A stretch of DNA of 64,000 nt from Prochlorococcus sp. AG-347-K18 (lineage in GTDB: Bacteria > Cyanobacteriota > Cyanobacteriia > PCC-6307 > Cyanobiaceae): NCBI GenBank assembly GCA_003281365.1, contig QCCF01000002.1, forward strand, positions 62,001 to 126,000. Direction: 5' to 3'. Shown here piece by piece: positions 28,922 to 37,660 of this stretch. Each line of letters opens with the position of its first letter. Positions within the stretch are counted from its first letter, which is position 1. Under the pieces are notes generated by a model. That model ran no database searches. It saw only the letters and a program-made list of their open reading frames with translations, and was not told the origin of the DNA. A program made the translations under genes and the position numbers.

Positions 28922-29965
28922 ATGGATTACAAAACATCAGGTGTTGATATAGAAGCTGGGAGAGAATTTGTTTCAGAAATTAAAAAAGCAGTTGAAAGTA
29001 CGCATACATCTAATGTGATTGATGGCATTGGTGGATTTGGAGGTTTATTTAGAATTCCTATCGATGGTCTTAAAAAACCAATTCTTGTTTCAGGAACTGA
29101 CGGTGTTGGAACAAAATTGGAATTAGCCCAAATGAAAAACTTTCATTTTGAGGTTGGTATTGATTTAGTTGCTATGTGTATGAATGATATTATTACCAGC
29201 GGAGCAAAACCTTTATTTTTTTTGGACTACATCGCTACCGGCAAGCTTGATAAGAAACAATTATTGAGGGTCGTTCAGGGCATTTCATATGGCTGCGGGG
29301 AAAATAATTGTTCATTACTCGGTGGAGAAACTGCTGAAATGCCAGGTTTTTATTCAAAGAATAAGTATGATTTAGCGGGATTTTGTGTTGGTATAGTTGA
29401 TGAGTACAATCTTATTAATGGTAAAAAAGTATCAGAAAATGATTTAATAATCGCTTTAAAAAGTAATGGAGTGCATAGTAACGGCTTTAGTTTAGTAAGA
29501 AAAATAATTCAAAACAATAGTCAAATACATGAAGAATTTGAAAAAGTTTATCAATTAAATTTTTATGATGAGTTATTAAAACCTACAAAGATCTACAATA
29601 ATGTTATTAACCAAATTTTATCTGAAAATATAGAAATTAAAGCAATGTCTCATATTACTGGTGGAGGCATTCCAGAGAATTTACCAAGATGTATTCCTTC
29701 TGAATTTATTCCATATATCAACATCAATTCGTGGGAAATTCCTTTTTTATTTAAATTCCTGCAAGAAAAAGGTAAAATTCCTGAAAAAGACCTTTGGAAT
29801 ACTTTCAACCTTGGAGTCGGATTTTGTTTAATAATAGACAAACAGTTTAAAGATTCAATTTTAAATATTTGTAAAGGTCATAACATCGATAGTTGGGAGA
29901 TTGGCAAAATAGTTCGAAAAAACGATTCAAAGATTAGTAAATTCTTGCCTGAAATATTAACTTAA
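28922..29965 (+). CDS. purM: Phosphoribosylformylglycinamidine cyclo-ligase (AIR synthetase)
   Basis: PurM closes the imidazole ring in de novo purine synthesis, giving aminoimidazole ribotide, which is also the substrate of ThiC. The 347-residue protein has SGTDGVGTKLELA, GIDLVAMCMNDI, LLGGETAEMPGFY, and ALKSNGVHSNGFSL, all characteristic of the family. A C-terminal block contains HITGGGIPENLPR. Length is normal. Confidence 0.96.
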   Translation: MDYKTSGVDIEAGREFVSEIKKAVESTHTSNVIDGIGGFGGLFRIPIDGLKKPILVSGTDGVGTKLELAQMKNFHFEVGIDLVAMCMNDIITSGAKPLFFLDYIATGKLDKKQLLRVVQGISYGCGENNCSLLGGETAEMPGFYSKNKYDLAGFCVGIVDEYNLINGKKVSENDLIIALKSNGVHSNGFSLVRKIIQNNSQIHEEFEKVYQLNFYDELLKPTKIYNNVINQILSENIEIKAMSHITGGGIPENLPRCIPSEFIPYININSWEIPFLFKFLQEKGKIPEKDLWNTFNLGVGFCLIIDKQFKDSILNICKGHNIDSWEIGKIVRKNDSKISKFLPEILT

Positions 29966-30099
29966 ATTTTCTTCATACCAATTTAAATGAATTTTAAAAA
30001 ATTATTTTTATACACAAATGAAAAAGTTAGGTGTAATATAATAAAATTAGTGCCGAATAATATCGGAAATTTAAGTATTAAGATTTAACTTTTAATTCA

Positions 30100-30744
30100 A
30101 TGCCTTTCGCAAATAATCAAAGAATTACACGTAGACGTAGTTCAGCAGGCCCTACACCTCCAAAAAGACCAATAGGTAATAATTCCGAATTAAGTGGTAG
30201 ACAGTCTCAAGGTCCAAGACCTACTTTTTTGACACTTAGGGATCATGGGAAGGTTTTTGTTGCAGATTTACCTAATTTGTCTGATGGTCAATTAGCGCAT
30301 ATTAGTAAGGAAGCTAATGAAGTTTTAAATAGTTTGGAAAAAAGGCTTAGTGATCTTGAAAACGAGCCTAATACTGGTAATCCTGAAAACGACACACTAA
30401 TAAAAGCCTCTACTAAAAGAGATGTTACGCTTAGATTTATTAAATCTATAGAGGAAGAACAAGAACATAGAAAGAATAATCCTGCGTTGAGAGATGCTGC
30501 TTCTGAATCTTTGCCTAGAACTTTTCTTGAGGTCGCTAGACATAGGTTGCCAGGAGCAACTTTTGATTCACTATTGCGAGAGGCTCTTGAAGCATGTGCA
30601 GTTGATGATCATAGTGAAGTAAATCAAATTATTGATGAGCCCAAAGAAACTGTCAAAATAATGGACATACCTTCATCCAACACAAATACTTCACTTGTTG
30701 TTAGTATCGACTCAAGTGATAATTCCAAGAATGGCTCTATTTGA
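30100..30744 (+). CDS. Hypothetical protein (214 aa)
   Basis: A 214-residue soluble protein in three parts. A basic, Pro/Arg-rich disordered N-terminus (about 1-45, with TRRRSSAGPTPPKRP) comes first. A helical middle follows (about 65-130) with a likely coiled coil. Next is a folded segment with LPRTFLEVARHRLPGATFDSLLREALEAC. The C-terminal 40 residues are Ser/Asn-rich. No family recognised. The 3' end overlaps a small cysteine-motif gene by 14 bp. Confidence 0.7.
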   Translation: MPFANNQRITRRRSSAGPTPPKRPIGNNSELSGRQSQGPRPTFLTLRDHGKVFVADLPNLSDGQLAHISKEANEVLNSLEKRLSDLENEPNTGNPENDTLIKASTKRDVTLRFIKSIEEEQEHRKNNPALRDAASESLPRTFLEVARHRLPGATFDSLLREALEACAVDDHSEVNQIIDEPKETVKIMDIPSSNTNTSLVVSIDSSDNSKNGSI

Positions 30745-30898
30745 TTCCACACGAGAGTTAATAAGTTTAAAGGATGAAAATAATTCAAAAATCAATTTTC
30801 CTTCAAAGAAAGATCCTATTTTATGCAATCATTGTAAAAGGACTGCATCAAATGGTATTAGATGTTTAGGGATGTGTGTAGCTGATAATGAATACTAA
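30731..30898 (+). CDS. Small protein with zinc-ribbon-like cysteines (55 aa)
   Basis: The likely start is ATG 30731 inside the end of the preceding gene. The 55-residue product ends with CNHC, then RCLGMC about ten residues later: four cysteines in C-X2-C-X10-C-X3-C spacing, plus one nearby His, which resembles a small zinc-binding knuckle. The 14-bp overlap implies translational coupling to the upstream unknown gene. Function unknown. Confidence 0.55.
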   Translation: MALFDSTRELISLKDENNSKINFPSKKDPILCNHCKRTASNGIRCLGMCVADNEY

Positions 30899-31107
30899 AT
30901 TGTTCAAATGCATTTTTATAATCTTATGAAAATATTTAATAAATTCATTGAGTTGTATTTATCCCTGAACATTTAAGGTAATATTTATCAATAAATAATA
31001 AAAGATTATTTTTCTTTACATCAATAATTAATTGAAACTTTTTACACTTTATTTAAAATTAAAGTTCTTCGAACAATTCATCATTAAATGCGTAAAAAAA
31101 TTAAAGA

Positions 31108-31178
31108 AGGCGGCACCCAGATTCGAACTGGGGATAAAGGATTTGCAATCCTCTGCCTTACCACTTGGCCATGCCGCC
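31108..31178 (-). tRNA. tRNA-Cys, anticodon GCA
   Basis: A 71-nt cloverleaf on the minus strand. Acceptor GGCGGCA pairs perfectly with TGCCGCC, the discriminator is U as expected for Cys, the anticodon loop is TTGCAAA (GCA), and the T-loop is GTTCGAATC. The CCA end is not encoded. Confidence 0.97.
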
Positions 31179-31220
31179 ACGAAAGATTCAACTGATTCTT
31201 TTTATGATCTTAACAGTCAG

Positions 31221-32447
31221 GTGACTCATTCTCTATTATTTATATGTAATGGTCACGGTGAAGATGTAATAGTTTCGGAAATAATAAAAATATTACAAAA
31301 AAAAATAACAAATAAGAATATTGAAGTTTTACCTTTAGTAGGAAATGGAGATATATTCAATTCAATAAAATCGAAGAAATTTCGTAAAATAGGATATTTA
31401 AAAGAGCTTCCTAGCGGAGGTTTTAGTAATCAAAGTCTGAAGGGATTTTTGCTTGATTTGTTTGCGGGATTTTTAATTGATAATTTAAGAAATTTTTTAA
31501 TTGTAAAACAAAAGTCAAAACAAAACTGCAAAATTATTGCAGTAGGAGATTTTCTGCCATTACTTTACGCATGGAGTTCAGGATGCGAATTCAGTTTTAT
31601 TGGAACTCCTAAAAGTGACCATACTTGGAGTAGTGGCCCTGGTTGGGCTTTAAGCGACTTTTACCATAAGTTGAAAGGTTCTGAATGGGATCCATGGGAA
31701 ATGTTTTTAATGTCATCTCCAAGATGTAAAAATTTAATTATGAGAGATAAAATCACGGCTAATAATTTGAATAGAAAAAAGATTAATGCAAAATACTATG
31801 GCAATCCAATGATGGATTTTGTTAATGCAAAAAATGAGAAGATATCAAATATTATTTCTTTTAAAAGGATTATTTTATTAGTTGGAAGTAGATATCCAGA
31901 AGCATTAAAAAATCTTGATAATTTTCTTGATTGCTTGCATGATTTTAATTTCCCTAACGATTTGGTAATTCTTTTGCCTTTGAGCATTAATGCGAATGTG
32001 ATTAAAACCCAAAGTTGTTTAATTAAATACGGTTTTAGTAAACAGAGTAAGGAATTTTATATTGATGAAGATTCAGTTTGGAAAAAGAAAGATCAATATG
32101 TAGTGATTGGAAAAGGCAAATTTAATTTATGGGCTAGTTTAGCAGAAGTTGGCTTGTCTAATGCAGGAACTGCTACAGAGCAAATTACTGGTCTTGGAAT
32201 TCCATCTTTATCTCTTCCAGGATCAGGACCTCAATTTACAAAATCATTTGCTAAAAGGCAATCCAGATTATTGGGAGGTAGTGTTTTAGTATGCAATAAT
32301 AAAAAAATTCTTTTAAAACGTTTGAGTTTACTTTTGAGAGAAAAAGTTTATAGGTTAGAGCAGGTCAAAATTGGAAAAAAAAGAATGGGTCATTCTGGCG
32401 CAAGCAAAAAAATTGTAGAATCAATTAACCCTCATTTGTTATCTTAG
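31221..32447 (+). CDS. Lipid-A-disaccharide synthase-related protein (cyanobacterial family)
   Basis: The 408-residue protein resembles the cyanobacterial LpxB-related glycosyltransferase-like family of unknown function. It opens with LLFICNGHGEDVI and later has GNPMMDF, a segment with LSNAGTATEQITGLGIP, and LSLPGSGPQFTKSFAKRQ, which fit the GT-B nucleotide-sugar-binding half. I choose GTG 31221 because the open frame upstream reads through the antisense of tRNA-Cys and there is no in-frame ATG between. No Shine-Dalgarno is visible, so the start is uncertain by some codons. Confidence 0.8.
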   Translation: MTHSLLFICNGHGEDVIVSEIIKILQKKITNKNIEVLPLVGNGDIFNSIKSKKFRKIGYLKELPSGGFSNQSLKGFLLDLFAGFLIDNLRNFLIVKQKSKQNCKIIAVGDFLPLLYAWSSGCEFSFIGTPKSDHTWSSGPGWALSDFYHKLKGSEWDPWEMFLMSSPRCKNLIMRDKITANNLNRKKINAKYYGNPMMDFVNAKNEKISNIISFKRIILLVGSRYPEALKNLDNFLDCLHDFNFPNDLVILLPLSINANVIKTQSCLIKYGFSKQSKEFYIDEDSVWKKKDQYVVIGKGKFNLWASLAEVGLSNAGTATEQITGLGIPSLSLPGSGPQFTKSFAKRQSRLLGGSVLVCNNKKILLKRLSLLLREKVYRLEQVKIGKKRMGHSGASKKIVESINPHLLS

Positions 32448-32477
32448 TAAAAGTCAATAGCGGTTTTAAATTTTTTT

Positions 32478-32744
32478 ATGTATCCAATAAATGATCGGCA
32501 ATATCTAAAAATTTGCGCACAGATCGCTAAAATTATGAGCATAAGCTTATCCTCAGCTAAAAAAAAAGTAGAAATTAGAATTGCCAAAGAGGGATCCAAA
32601 ACTATTCAAGAAAAAATAAAAGTTGCTCAAAATCTTTTGGAAATTTGCGAGAAAAATGAAGGGGATAAATTAAGTTCTTCAAGGATACTTGATAAGCTTA
32701 TGGAAACTATTAATGATGAAGATAATTTTTTAACTGAAGATTGA
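32478..32744 (+). CDS. Hypothetical protein (88 aa)
   Basis: An 88-residue, mostly helical, Lys/Glu-rich protein without membrane segments. The pattern QIAKIMSISLSSAKKKVEIR followed by IKVAQNLLEICEK suggests a small helical bundle. It sits 30 bp after the LpxB-related gene on the same strand and converges on the RNase D-type gene with 3 bp between stops. No family recognised. Confidence 0.65.
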   Translation: MYPINDRQYLKICAQIAKIMSISLSSAKKKVEIRIAKEGSKTIQEKIKVAQNLLEICEKNEGDKLSSSRILDKLMETINDEDNFLTED

Positions 32745-32747
32745 TTT

Positions 32748-33383
32748 TTAATGTTCAAATATATTTGAGAATTTGAGTATGTCTAAATCAGCATGCACAG
32801 CAATAGATGTGAAACATTTCTGAGCTAATTCATATCTATTTTCTCTTTCTAAGATAACTTTTAATTTCTGCATAGCTTCTATTAAATATCTAACATCATT
32901 AGCTGCATAATCTAATTGATCTTTTGTTAAATCTTTTTTACTACCCCAATCACTGCTTTGCGAGCTTTTGTCTAATTCTATCCCTAATAATTCATTAATT
33001 AAATCTTTTAAACCGTGTTTATTTGTATATGTTCTGGCCAACTTACTAGCAATTTTTGTACAAAAAATATTTTTTGTATTAATTCCAAGGTTACACTTTA
33101 GCGCTGCTACATCAAATCTCGCATAGTGAAAGATTTTGGTAATTTTTTCATCTTCAAGAAGTAATTTTAAATGAGGAGAAGAAGATGTATTAAGTTCGAT
33201 TTTTATACAGGATGTTTTTCCTAATTCATTGCATATTTGTACTAAACACAATCTATCTCTGCCATGAATTAACCCCATTGCTTCAGTATCAATAGCTAGG
33301 TAGGATGATTTTTTATAAAGATTATATAAATCTGCTGTTAAATCTCCATAAAGAAGATCAATATCTTTATTTTCAATTGTCAT
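32748..33383 (-). CDS. rnd: RNase D-type 3'-5' exonuclease
   Basis: A 211-residue DEDD-family exonuclease comprising the catalytic domain only. Exo I is LAIDTEAMGL (D32, E34), Exo II lies near KIFHYARFDVAAL, and Exo III is LDYAANDVRYLIEA. It lacks the C-terminal HRDC domains of E. coli RNase D, so it is a short cyanobacterial form that probably trims stable RNA 3' ends. Confidence 0.92.
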   Translation of the reverse strand: MTIENKDIDLLYGDLTADLYNLYKKSSYLAIDTEAMGLIHGRDRLCLVQICNELGKTSCIKIELNTSSSPHLKLLLEDEKITKIFHYARFDVAALKCNLGINTKNIFCTKIASKLARTYTNKHGLKDLINELLGIELDKSSQSSDWGSKKDLTKDQLDYAANDVRYLIEAMQKLKVILERENRYELAQKCFTSIAVHADLDILKFSNIFEH

Positions 33384-33544
33384 ATTTAGTAAGCATTTAA
33401 ATTCATTGAAGATTAAGGATATTATTTTTTTATTATTAAAGAATTTTTTTATCCAACAAACTCATTTTACAGAATAAATCTAAGAAATTATAATATGATG
33501 TAACTTTAATTTTTATTCTAGAGTTACTATAAAAAATTTACTTG

Positions 33545-34102
33545 ATGACCTATTCCTTAAATTCAACATTATTACTAACAATTCTTCTTGCTGTAGGATT
33601 ATTTTTTTTCCTTAGAGCCTCAAGTAAAGATAGAACAACCATTGTTGAGATTTCATCTTCACAACAGCCAATTAAGGTTTTAAATGGTTTATGTGAATGG
33701 CTTAATTTAAGGGGATGGAAGCAAACGGGAGGAGATTTTGAACAAAGAATTTTAATATTTAATGGACAAGTTGTTTCGAGTAAATTTTTAGCAATTTTTT
33801 TAGGTTTTCTAGGCGGTTTTGGATCTTGCGCTTTGGGATTAGTAATAATTCAAATATACCCTGAATTAGGCTGGTGGCCTATTCTTTTAGGATTAATTGG
33901 TGGTCCTTTATCTGGCATTATTTATTTTAAAAAATCAGCAAGAGAAGAGAAATTTGAATTAAGATTGATCAATGAAAATAATAATGATTCAACTTTTATT
34001 AGATTAAGAGCACACAGGGATGAATTAATCTCTTTAGAAAATGAACTTGGAGAAAAACTTCAATTGAAAAGTGACGGATCTTTATTTAAGACTCCTATTT
34101 AG
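33545..34102 (+). CDS. CCB2/CCB4-like cofactor assembly of complex C protein
   Basis: A 185-residue membrane protein that I match to the cyanobacterial family named cofactor assembly of complex C subunit B. The layout is one N-terminal transmembrane segment (LLLTILLAVGLFFFLRA), a small soluble domain with LNLRGWKQ, two adjacent membrane segments (FLAIFLGFLGGFGSCALGLVII and WWPILLGLIGGPLSGIIYF), then a soluble tail. In plants and algae this family attaches haem c-i to cytochrome b6. The start is ATG 33545; an in-frame TTG lies directly before it. Confidence 0.65.
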   Translation: MTYSLNSTLLLTILLAVGLFFFLRASSKDRTTIVEISSSQQPIKVLNGLCEWLNLRGWKQTGGDFEQRILIFNGQVVSSKFLAIFLGFLGGFGSCALGLVIIQIYPELGWWPILLGLIGGPLSGIIYFKKSAREEKFELRLINENNNDSTFIRLRAHRDELISLENELGEKLQLKSDGSLFKTPI

Positions 34103-34128
34103 GATAATTGGAAAATAAATTCGTTTTT

Positions 34129-35157
34129 TTAGTCAAAGATATTATTTTCAATACAGAATTTTTCTAAATCTGTATCATTTAGCCAATCATGGGGTTTTGT
34201 GAAAATTGATGTGAGCAATTCTTCTCTAGAGTCTTTTTGTGCTTTATATCCATACTCCCATCTAGCTAAAGGTGGTAATGACATTAATATTGATTCAGTT
34301 CTTCCGTTAGTTTGTAAACCAAAAATTGTCCCTCTATCCCAAACTAAATTGAATTCGACATACCTCCCTCTTCGATATAGCTGGAATTCTCTCTCTTTTG
34401 ATGTAAATGTTTGAGAAGCCCTCTTTTCAACAATGGGCAAATATGAAGGGAGGAATGCTTGCCCACAATTTTCAGCTAAAGAAAATAAATTATCCCAATT
34501 TAAACTTGATTTACCAACAGTTTGAGAAGCTTTTGATGCTTCTCCGTTTTGATTATTTCCTCTATAAATATTGCCTGAACCATCTTGATAATCATAAAAA
34601 ATACCTCCTATACCTCTTGATTCATTTCTGTGTTTCAAGAAGAAATATTCATCACACCATGGTTTGAAAACTTTATGCAAATCTTTATCAACTTTCTCAC
34701 AAGCTTTCTTATGCTCTTGATGAAAATTCCTCACATCAGAAAGATAAGGATAAAAAGGGGTTAAGTCAGCTCCTCCACCAAACCACCAAACAGGACCAGC
34801 TTCGAAATAACGATAATTCAGATGTACTGTAGGAATATAGGGATTCTTAGGATGCAATACCATAGAAGTTCCAGTTGCAAACCATTCATGGCCTTTTGCT
34901 TCAGGCCTTTGAGAAATTATTGATTGAGGTAACTCTTTCCCATGTACTTCAGAGAAATTTACTCCTGCTTGCTCAAAAATAGAACCATTTTTCAATACTC
35001 TTGATTTTCCACCACCACCTTCTTGTCTAAGCCAAGATTCTTCGATGAATTTTCCTTTCCCATCTATATTTTCAAGTCCCGAACAAACTTTGTCTTGTAG
35101 AGTCAATAAGAGATTTTTAGTTTTTTCTCTAGAGTTTTTTGGAGGTTCTTTGAACAT
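34129..35157 (-). CDS. hemF: Oxygen-dependent coproporphyrinogen III oxidase
   Basis: HemF converts coproporphyrinogen III to protoporphyrinogen IX with O2, in haem and chlorophyll synthesis. The 342-residue protein has the conserved [20 protein letters not shown]-like segment, [15 protein letters not shown], and [21 protein letters not shown]. Length is normal. It is divergent from mrp across 160 bp. Confidence 0.97.
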   Translation of the reverse strand: MFKEPPKNSREKTKNLLLTLQDKVCSGLENIDGKGKFIEESWLRQEGGGGKSRVLKNGSIFEQAGVNFSEVHGKELPQSIISQRPEAKGHEWFATGTSMVLHPKNPYIPTVHLNYRYFEAGPVWWFGGGADLTPFYPYLSDVRNFHQEHKKACEKVDKDLHKVFKPWCDEYFFLKHRNESRGIGGIFYDYQDGSGNIYRGNNQNGEASKASQTVGKSSLNWDNLFSLAENCGQAFLPSYLPIVEKRASQTFTSKEREFQLYRRGRYVEFNLVWDRGTIFGLQTNGRTESILMSLPPLARWEYGYKAQKDSREELLTSIFTKPHDWLNDTDLEKFCIENNIFD

Positions 35158-35317
35158 GTATTTAGTAAATCTTGAAGAAAAAAAATTTTTTGGTTAATTA
35201 TAAGTTTCCCTTTATAATTTCTCTTAGGGGGACAATATTTCCTATTATTTGATAGTTCGACATAGTTCTTAATCTTTTAAATAGTCGACTTTCCCTTTCA
35301 AAACATTTAAAAATTTA

Positions 35318-36388
35318 ATGACCACAATAGAAGATGCGAATTTTGCTTTACAAAAAGTTCTAGATGCTGGATCAAAGAAAAATGTGATTGAATTAGCTTG
35401 GATTAAAAACGTAAGAGTTACTATACCAAGAGTAATCGTAACACTATCATTACCATCATTCGCAAATTCTCAGAGAGATAGAATTGTACAAGAGGTTCGA
35501 AAAATACTATTAGATTTTGAAGATATTGATGATGTTCAAATAGAGATAGATAATAATCTTTCAAAAACAGAATCTAAAACTGAAGGTAATGTTCCTGAAT
35601 TGCAGCAGATTGATGGTATTCAACATATTATCGCTGTTAGTAGTGGTAAAGGTGGAGTTGGGAAAAGTACGATCGCAGTGAATCTTGCTTGTTCTTTATC
35701 TAAATTAGGCTTAAAAACTGGTTTATTGGATGCTGATATTTATGGACCTAACACCCCCTCAATGATGGGAGTCGCAGAACAGAACCCGAAGGTTACAGAT
35801 GGTAGTGGCAATGATCAAAGATTAATACCAATAAATAAATATGGAATTTCATTAGTATCAATGGGTATCCTCATAGAAGAAGGTCAGCCAGTTATATGGA
35901 GAGGACCAATGCTAAATAGTATTATCCGTCAATTTCTATATCAAGTTGAGTGGAATAATCTTGATTTTTTAGTAATTGACTTGCCTCCAGGAACAGGAGA
36001 TGCTCAAATATCTCTTTCGCAATCTGTGCCTATTTCTGGAGCTATTGTAGTAACTACTCCACAACAAGTATCTTTGCAAGATGCTAGGAGGGGATTAGCA
36101 ATGTTTAAACAACTTGGAGTTCCTATATTAGGAATTGTAGAAAATATGTCAGTATTTATTCCGCCAGATATGCCAAGTAAAAAATATGAAATTTTTGGCA
36201 AAGGTGGAGGTCAAACACTAGCTAAAGAAAATGATTTGCCATTATTAGCTCAAATCCCCATTGAAATCCCCCTTGTCGATGAAAGTAATAAAGGAATACC
36301 AATCTCAATAAGCCAGCCAAATAAAGAAAGTTCTATTGAATTTGGTAATTTAGCTCAATTCATTAAAAATCAATTTGTTAGTAGATAA
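35318..36388 (+). CDS. mrp: Mrp/ApbC/Nbp35-family P-loop ATPase (iron-sulfur carrier-like)
   Basis: A 356-residue protein with an N-terminal MIP18/DUF59 domain (residues 1-80) and a ParA-like ATPase domain with deviant Walker A GKGGVGKST (110-118), LDADIYGPNTPSMMG, and DLPPGTGDAQISLSQ. The family delivers Fe-S clusters. The C-terminal C-X2-C normally found after VENMS is replaced by a Pro-rich stretch, and C125 is the only cysteine in the protein. This looks like the cyanobacterial variant. rodA begins 3 bp later. Confidence 0.93.
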   Translation: MTTIEDANFALQKVLDAGSKKNVIELAWIKNVRVTIPRVIVTLSLPSFANSQRDRIVQEVRKILLDFEDIDDVQIEIDNNLSKTESKTEGNVPELQQIDGIQHIIAVSSGKGGVGKSTIAVNLACSLSKLGLKTGLLDADIYGPNTPSMMGVAEQNPKVTDGSGNDQRLIPINKYGISLVSMGILIEEGQPVIWRGPMLNSIIRQFLYQVEWNNLDFLVIDLPPGTGDAQISLSQSVPISGAIVVTTPQQVSLQDARRGLAMFKQLGVPILGIVENMSVFIPPDMPSKKYEIFGKGGGQTLAKENDLPLLAQIPIEIPLVDESNKGIPISISQPNKESSIEFGNLAQFIKNQFVSR

Positions 36389-36391
36389 TTG

Positions 36392-37660
36392 ATGTTCAAG
36401 AGAATTTCTTTAGAGAAGAAGAGAGGATTTTCACAAAAGAAAGTTAACTTTAATAAAGGATTTTTATTTTCTCCAATACTTTTAATTCCCCTTTTTTTAG
36501 TTGTTATTTCAGGTTTTTTAATAAAAAGTATTCAGGGAGATTATTCAGTCTCGAATTATTTAAGTCATATTTTAACTGGTTTTTTGGGATATTTCTTGGC
36601 ATTTTTTCTTTCTTTCATACCTTTGGATAGTCTTAGAAAATATTTGATTCCCTTCTATTTGTGTACATTAATATCCTTATTTTTAATCTATTTTTTAGGG
36701 ATCTCAGTTTCAGGAGCTCAAAGATGGCTAAACTTGGGAATTTTTTCATTTCAGCCTTCAGAAGTTGCTAAATTAAGCACTGTATTAACTCTTGCTTTAG
36801 TGCTTGACAAGAAAATAATTTCAACAATAAGAGATTTAGTATTACCTCTATTCGTAGCTATTATCCCTTGGTTATTAGTTTTTTTTCAACCGGATTTAGG
36901 CACTTCTTTAGTTTTATTAGTTTTGACTGCTGTGATGCTTTATTGGTCGCAAATGCCCATTGAGTGGATTTTAATATTTATATTCTGTATTTTTACATCT
37001 ATATTTTATTTAAACTTACCATGGGTTCTTATTTTTTGGATTCCATTAATAGGATATCTTGCCTATAGATCTTCGAAAAAGAAAGTTATTTTTCCTGTAC
37101 TCGCTATCTCCTTGCATTTATTTGTGGCAAAGTTTACACCAATTCTTTGGCAATATGGCTTAAAAGAATACCAGAAAGATAGATTAATTTTATTTTTAGA
37201 TCCAAATAGAGATCCATTAGGTGGAGGATATCATTTGTTACAGAGTAAAATTGCAATTGGATCTGGAGGACTTTTTGGGAGTGGTTTGTTACGAGGTAAG
37301 CTAACAAACTTACAATTTATACCAGAACAACATACTGATTTTATATTCAGTGCTTTAGGAGAGGAGTTAGGTTTTTTGGGATGCATAATGGTTTTATTTT
37401 CGTTCTTTTTTTTGATAAAAAAACTTATTAACATTGCAAAAAGCGCTAGGAGTGATTTTGAGTCTCTAATAGTTATTGGAATCGCGGCAACTTTTTTATT
37501 CCAAATTATTATCAATATATTTATGACAATTGGACTAGGACCAGTTACAGGAATACCCCTCCCTTTTATGAGCTATGGCAGAACATCTTTGGTAATTAAT
37601 TTTATATCTATTGGATTTATCTTATCAATATTTAAACGCTCTAGATCATTAAAAAATTGA
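36392..37660 (+). CDS. rodA: Rod-shape/peptidoglycan polymerase RodA (SEDS family)
   Basis: A 422-residue polytopic membrane protein of the FtsW/RodA/SpoVE family, which polymerises glycan strands with a partner class B PBP. Family motifs are GAQRWLNLG followed by FQPSEVAKLS, an FFQPDLGTSLV block, GSGLLRGKLTNLQFIPEQHTD, and IPLPFMSYGRTSL. I assign RodA over FtsW by length and motif detail. The start is ATG 36392. Its TGA shares one base with the start of the histidine kinase gene. Confidence 0.88.
   Translation: MFKRISLEKKRGFSQKKVNFNKGFLFSPILLIPLFLVVISGFLIKSIQGDYSVSNYLSHILTGFLGYFLAFFLSFIPLDSLRKYLIPFYLCTLISLFLIYFLGISVSGAQRWLNLGIFSFQPSEVAKLSTVLTLALVLDKKIISTIRDLVLPLFVAIIPWLLVFFQPDLGTSLVLLVLTAVMLYWSQMPIEWILIFIFCIFTSIFYLNLPWVLIFWIPLIGYLAYRSSKKKVIFPVLAISLHLFVAKFTPILWQYGLKEYQKDRLILFLDPNRDPLGGGYHLLQSKIAIGSGGLFGSGLLRGKLTNLQFIPEQHTDFIFSALGEELGFLGCIMVLFSFFFLIKKLINIAKSARSDFESLIVIGIAATFLFQIIINIFMTIGLGPVTGIPLPFMSYGRTSLVINFISIGFILSIFKRSRSLKN

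Noticed and set aside
31032-31220. Long N-terminal extension of the LpxB-related gene
   Set aside because: This part reads through the antisense of tRNA-Cys; the peptide (AAPRFELGIKDLQSSALPLG) is the known false translation of a tRNA complement. I moved the start to GTG 31221.
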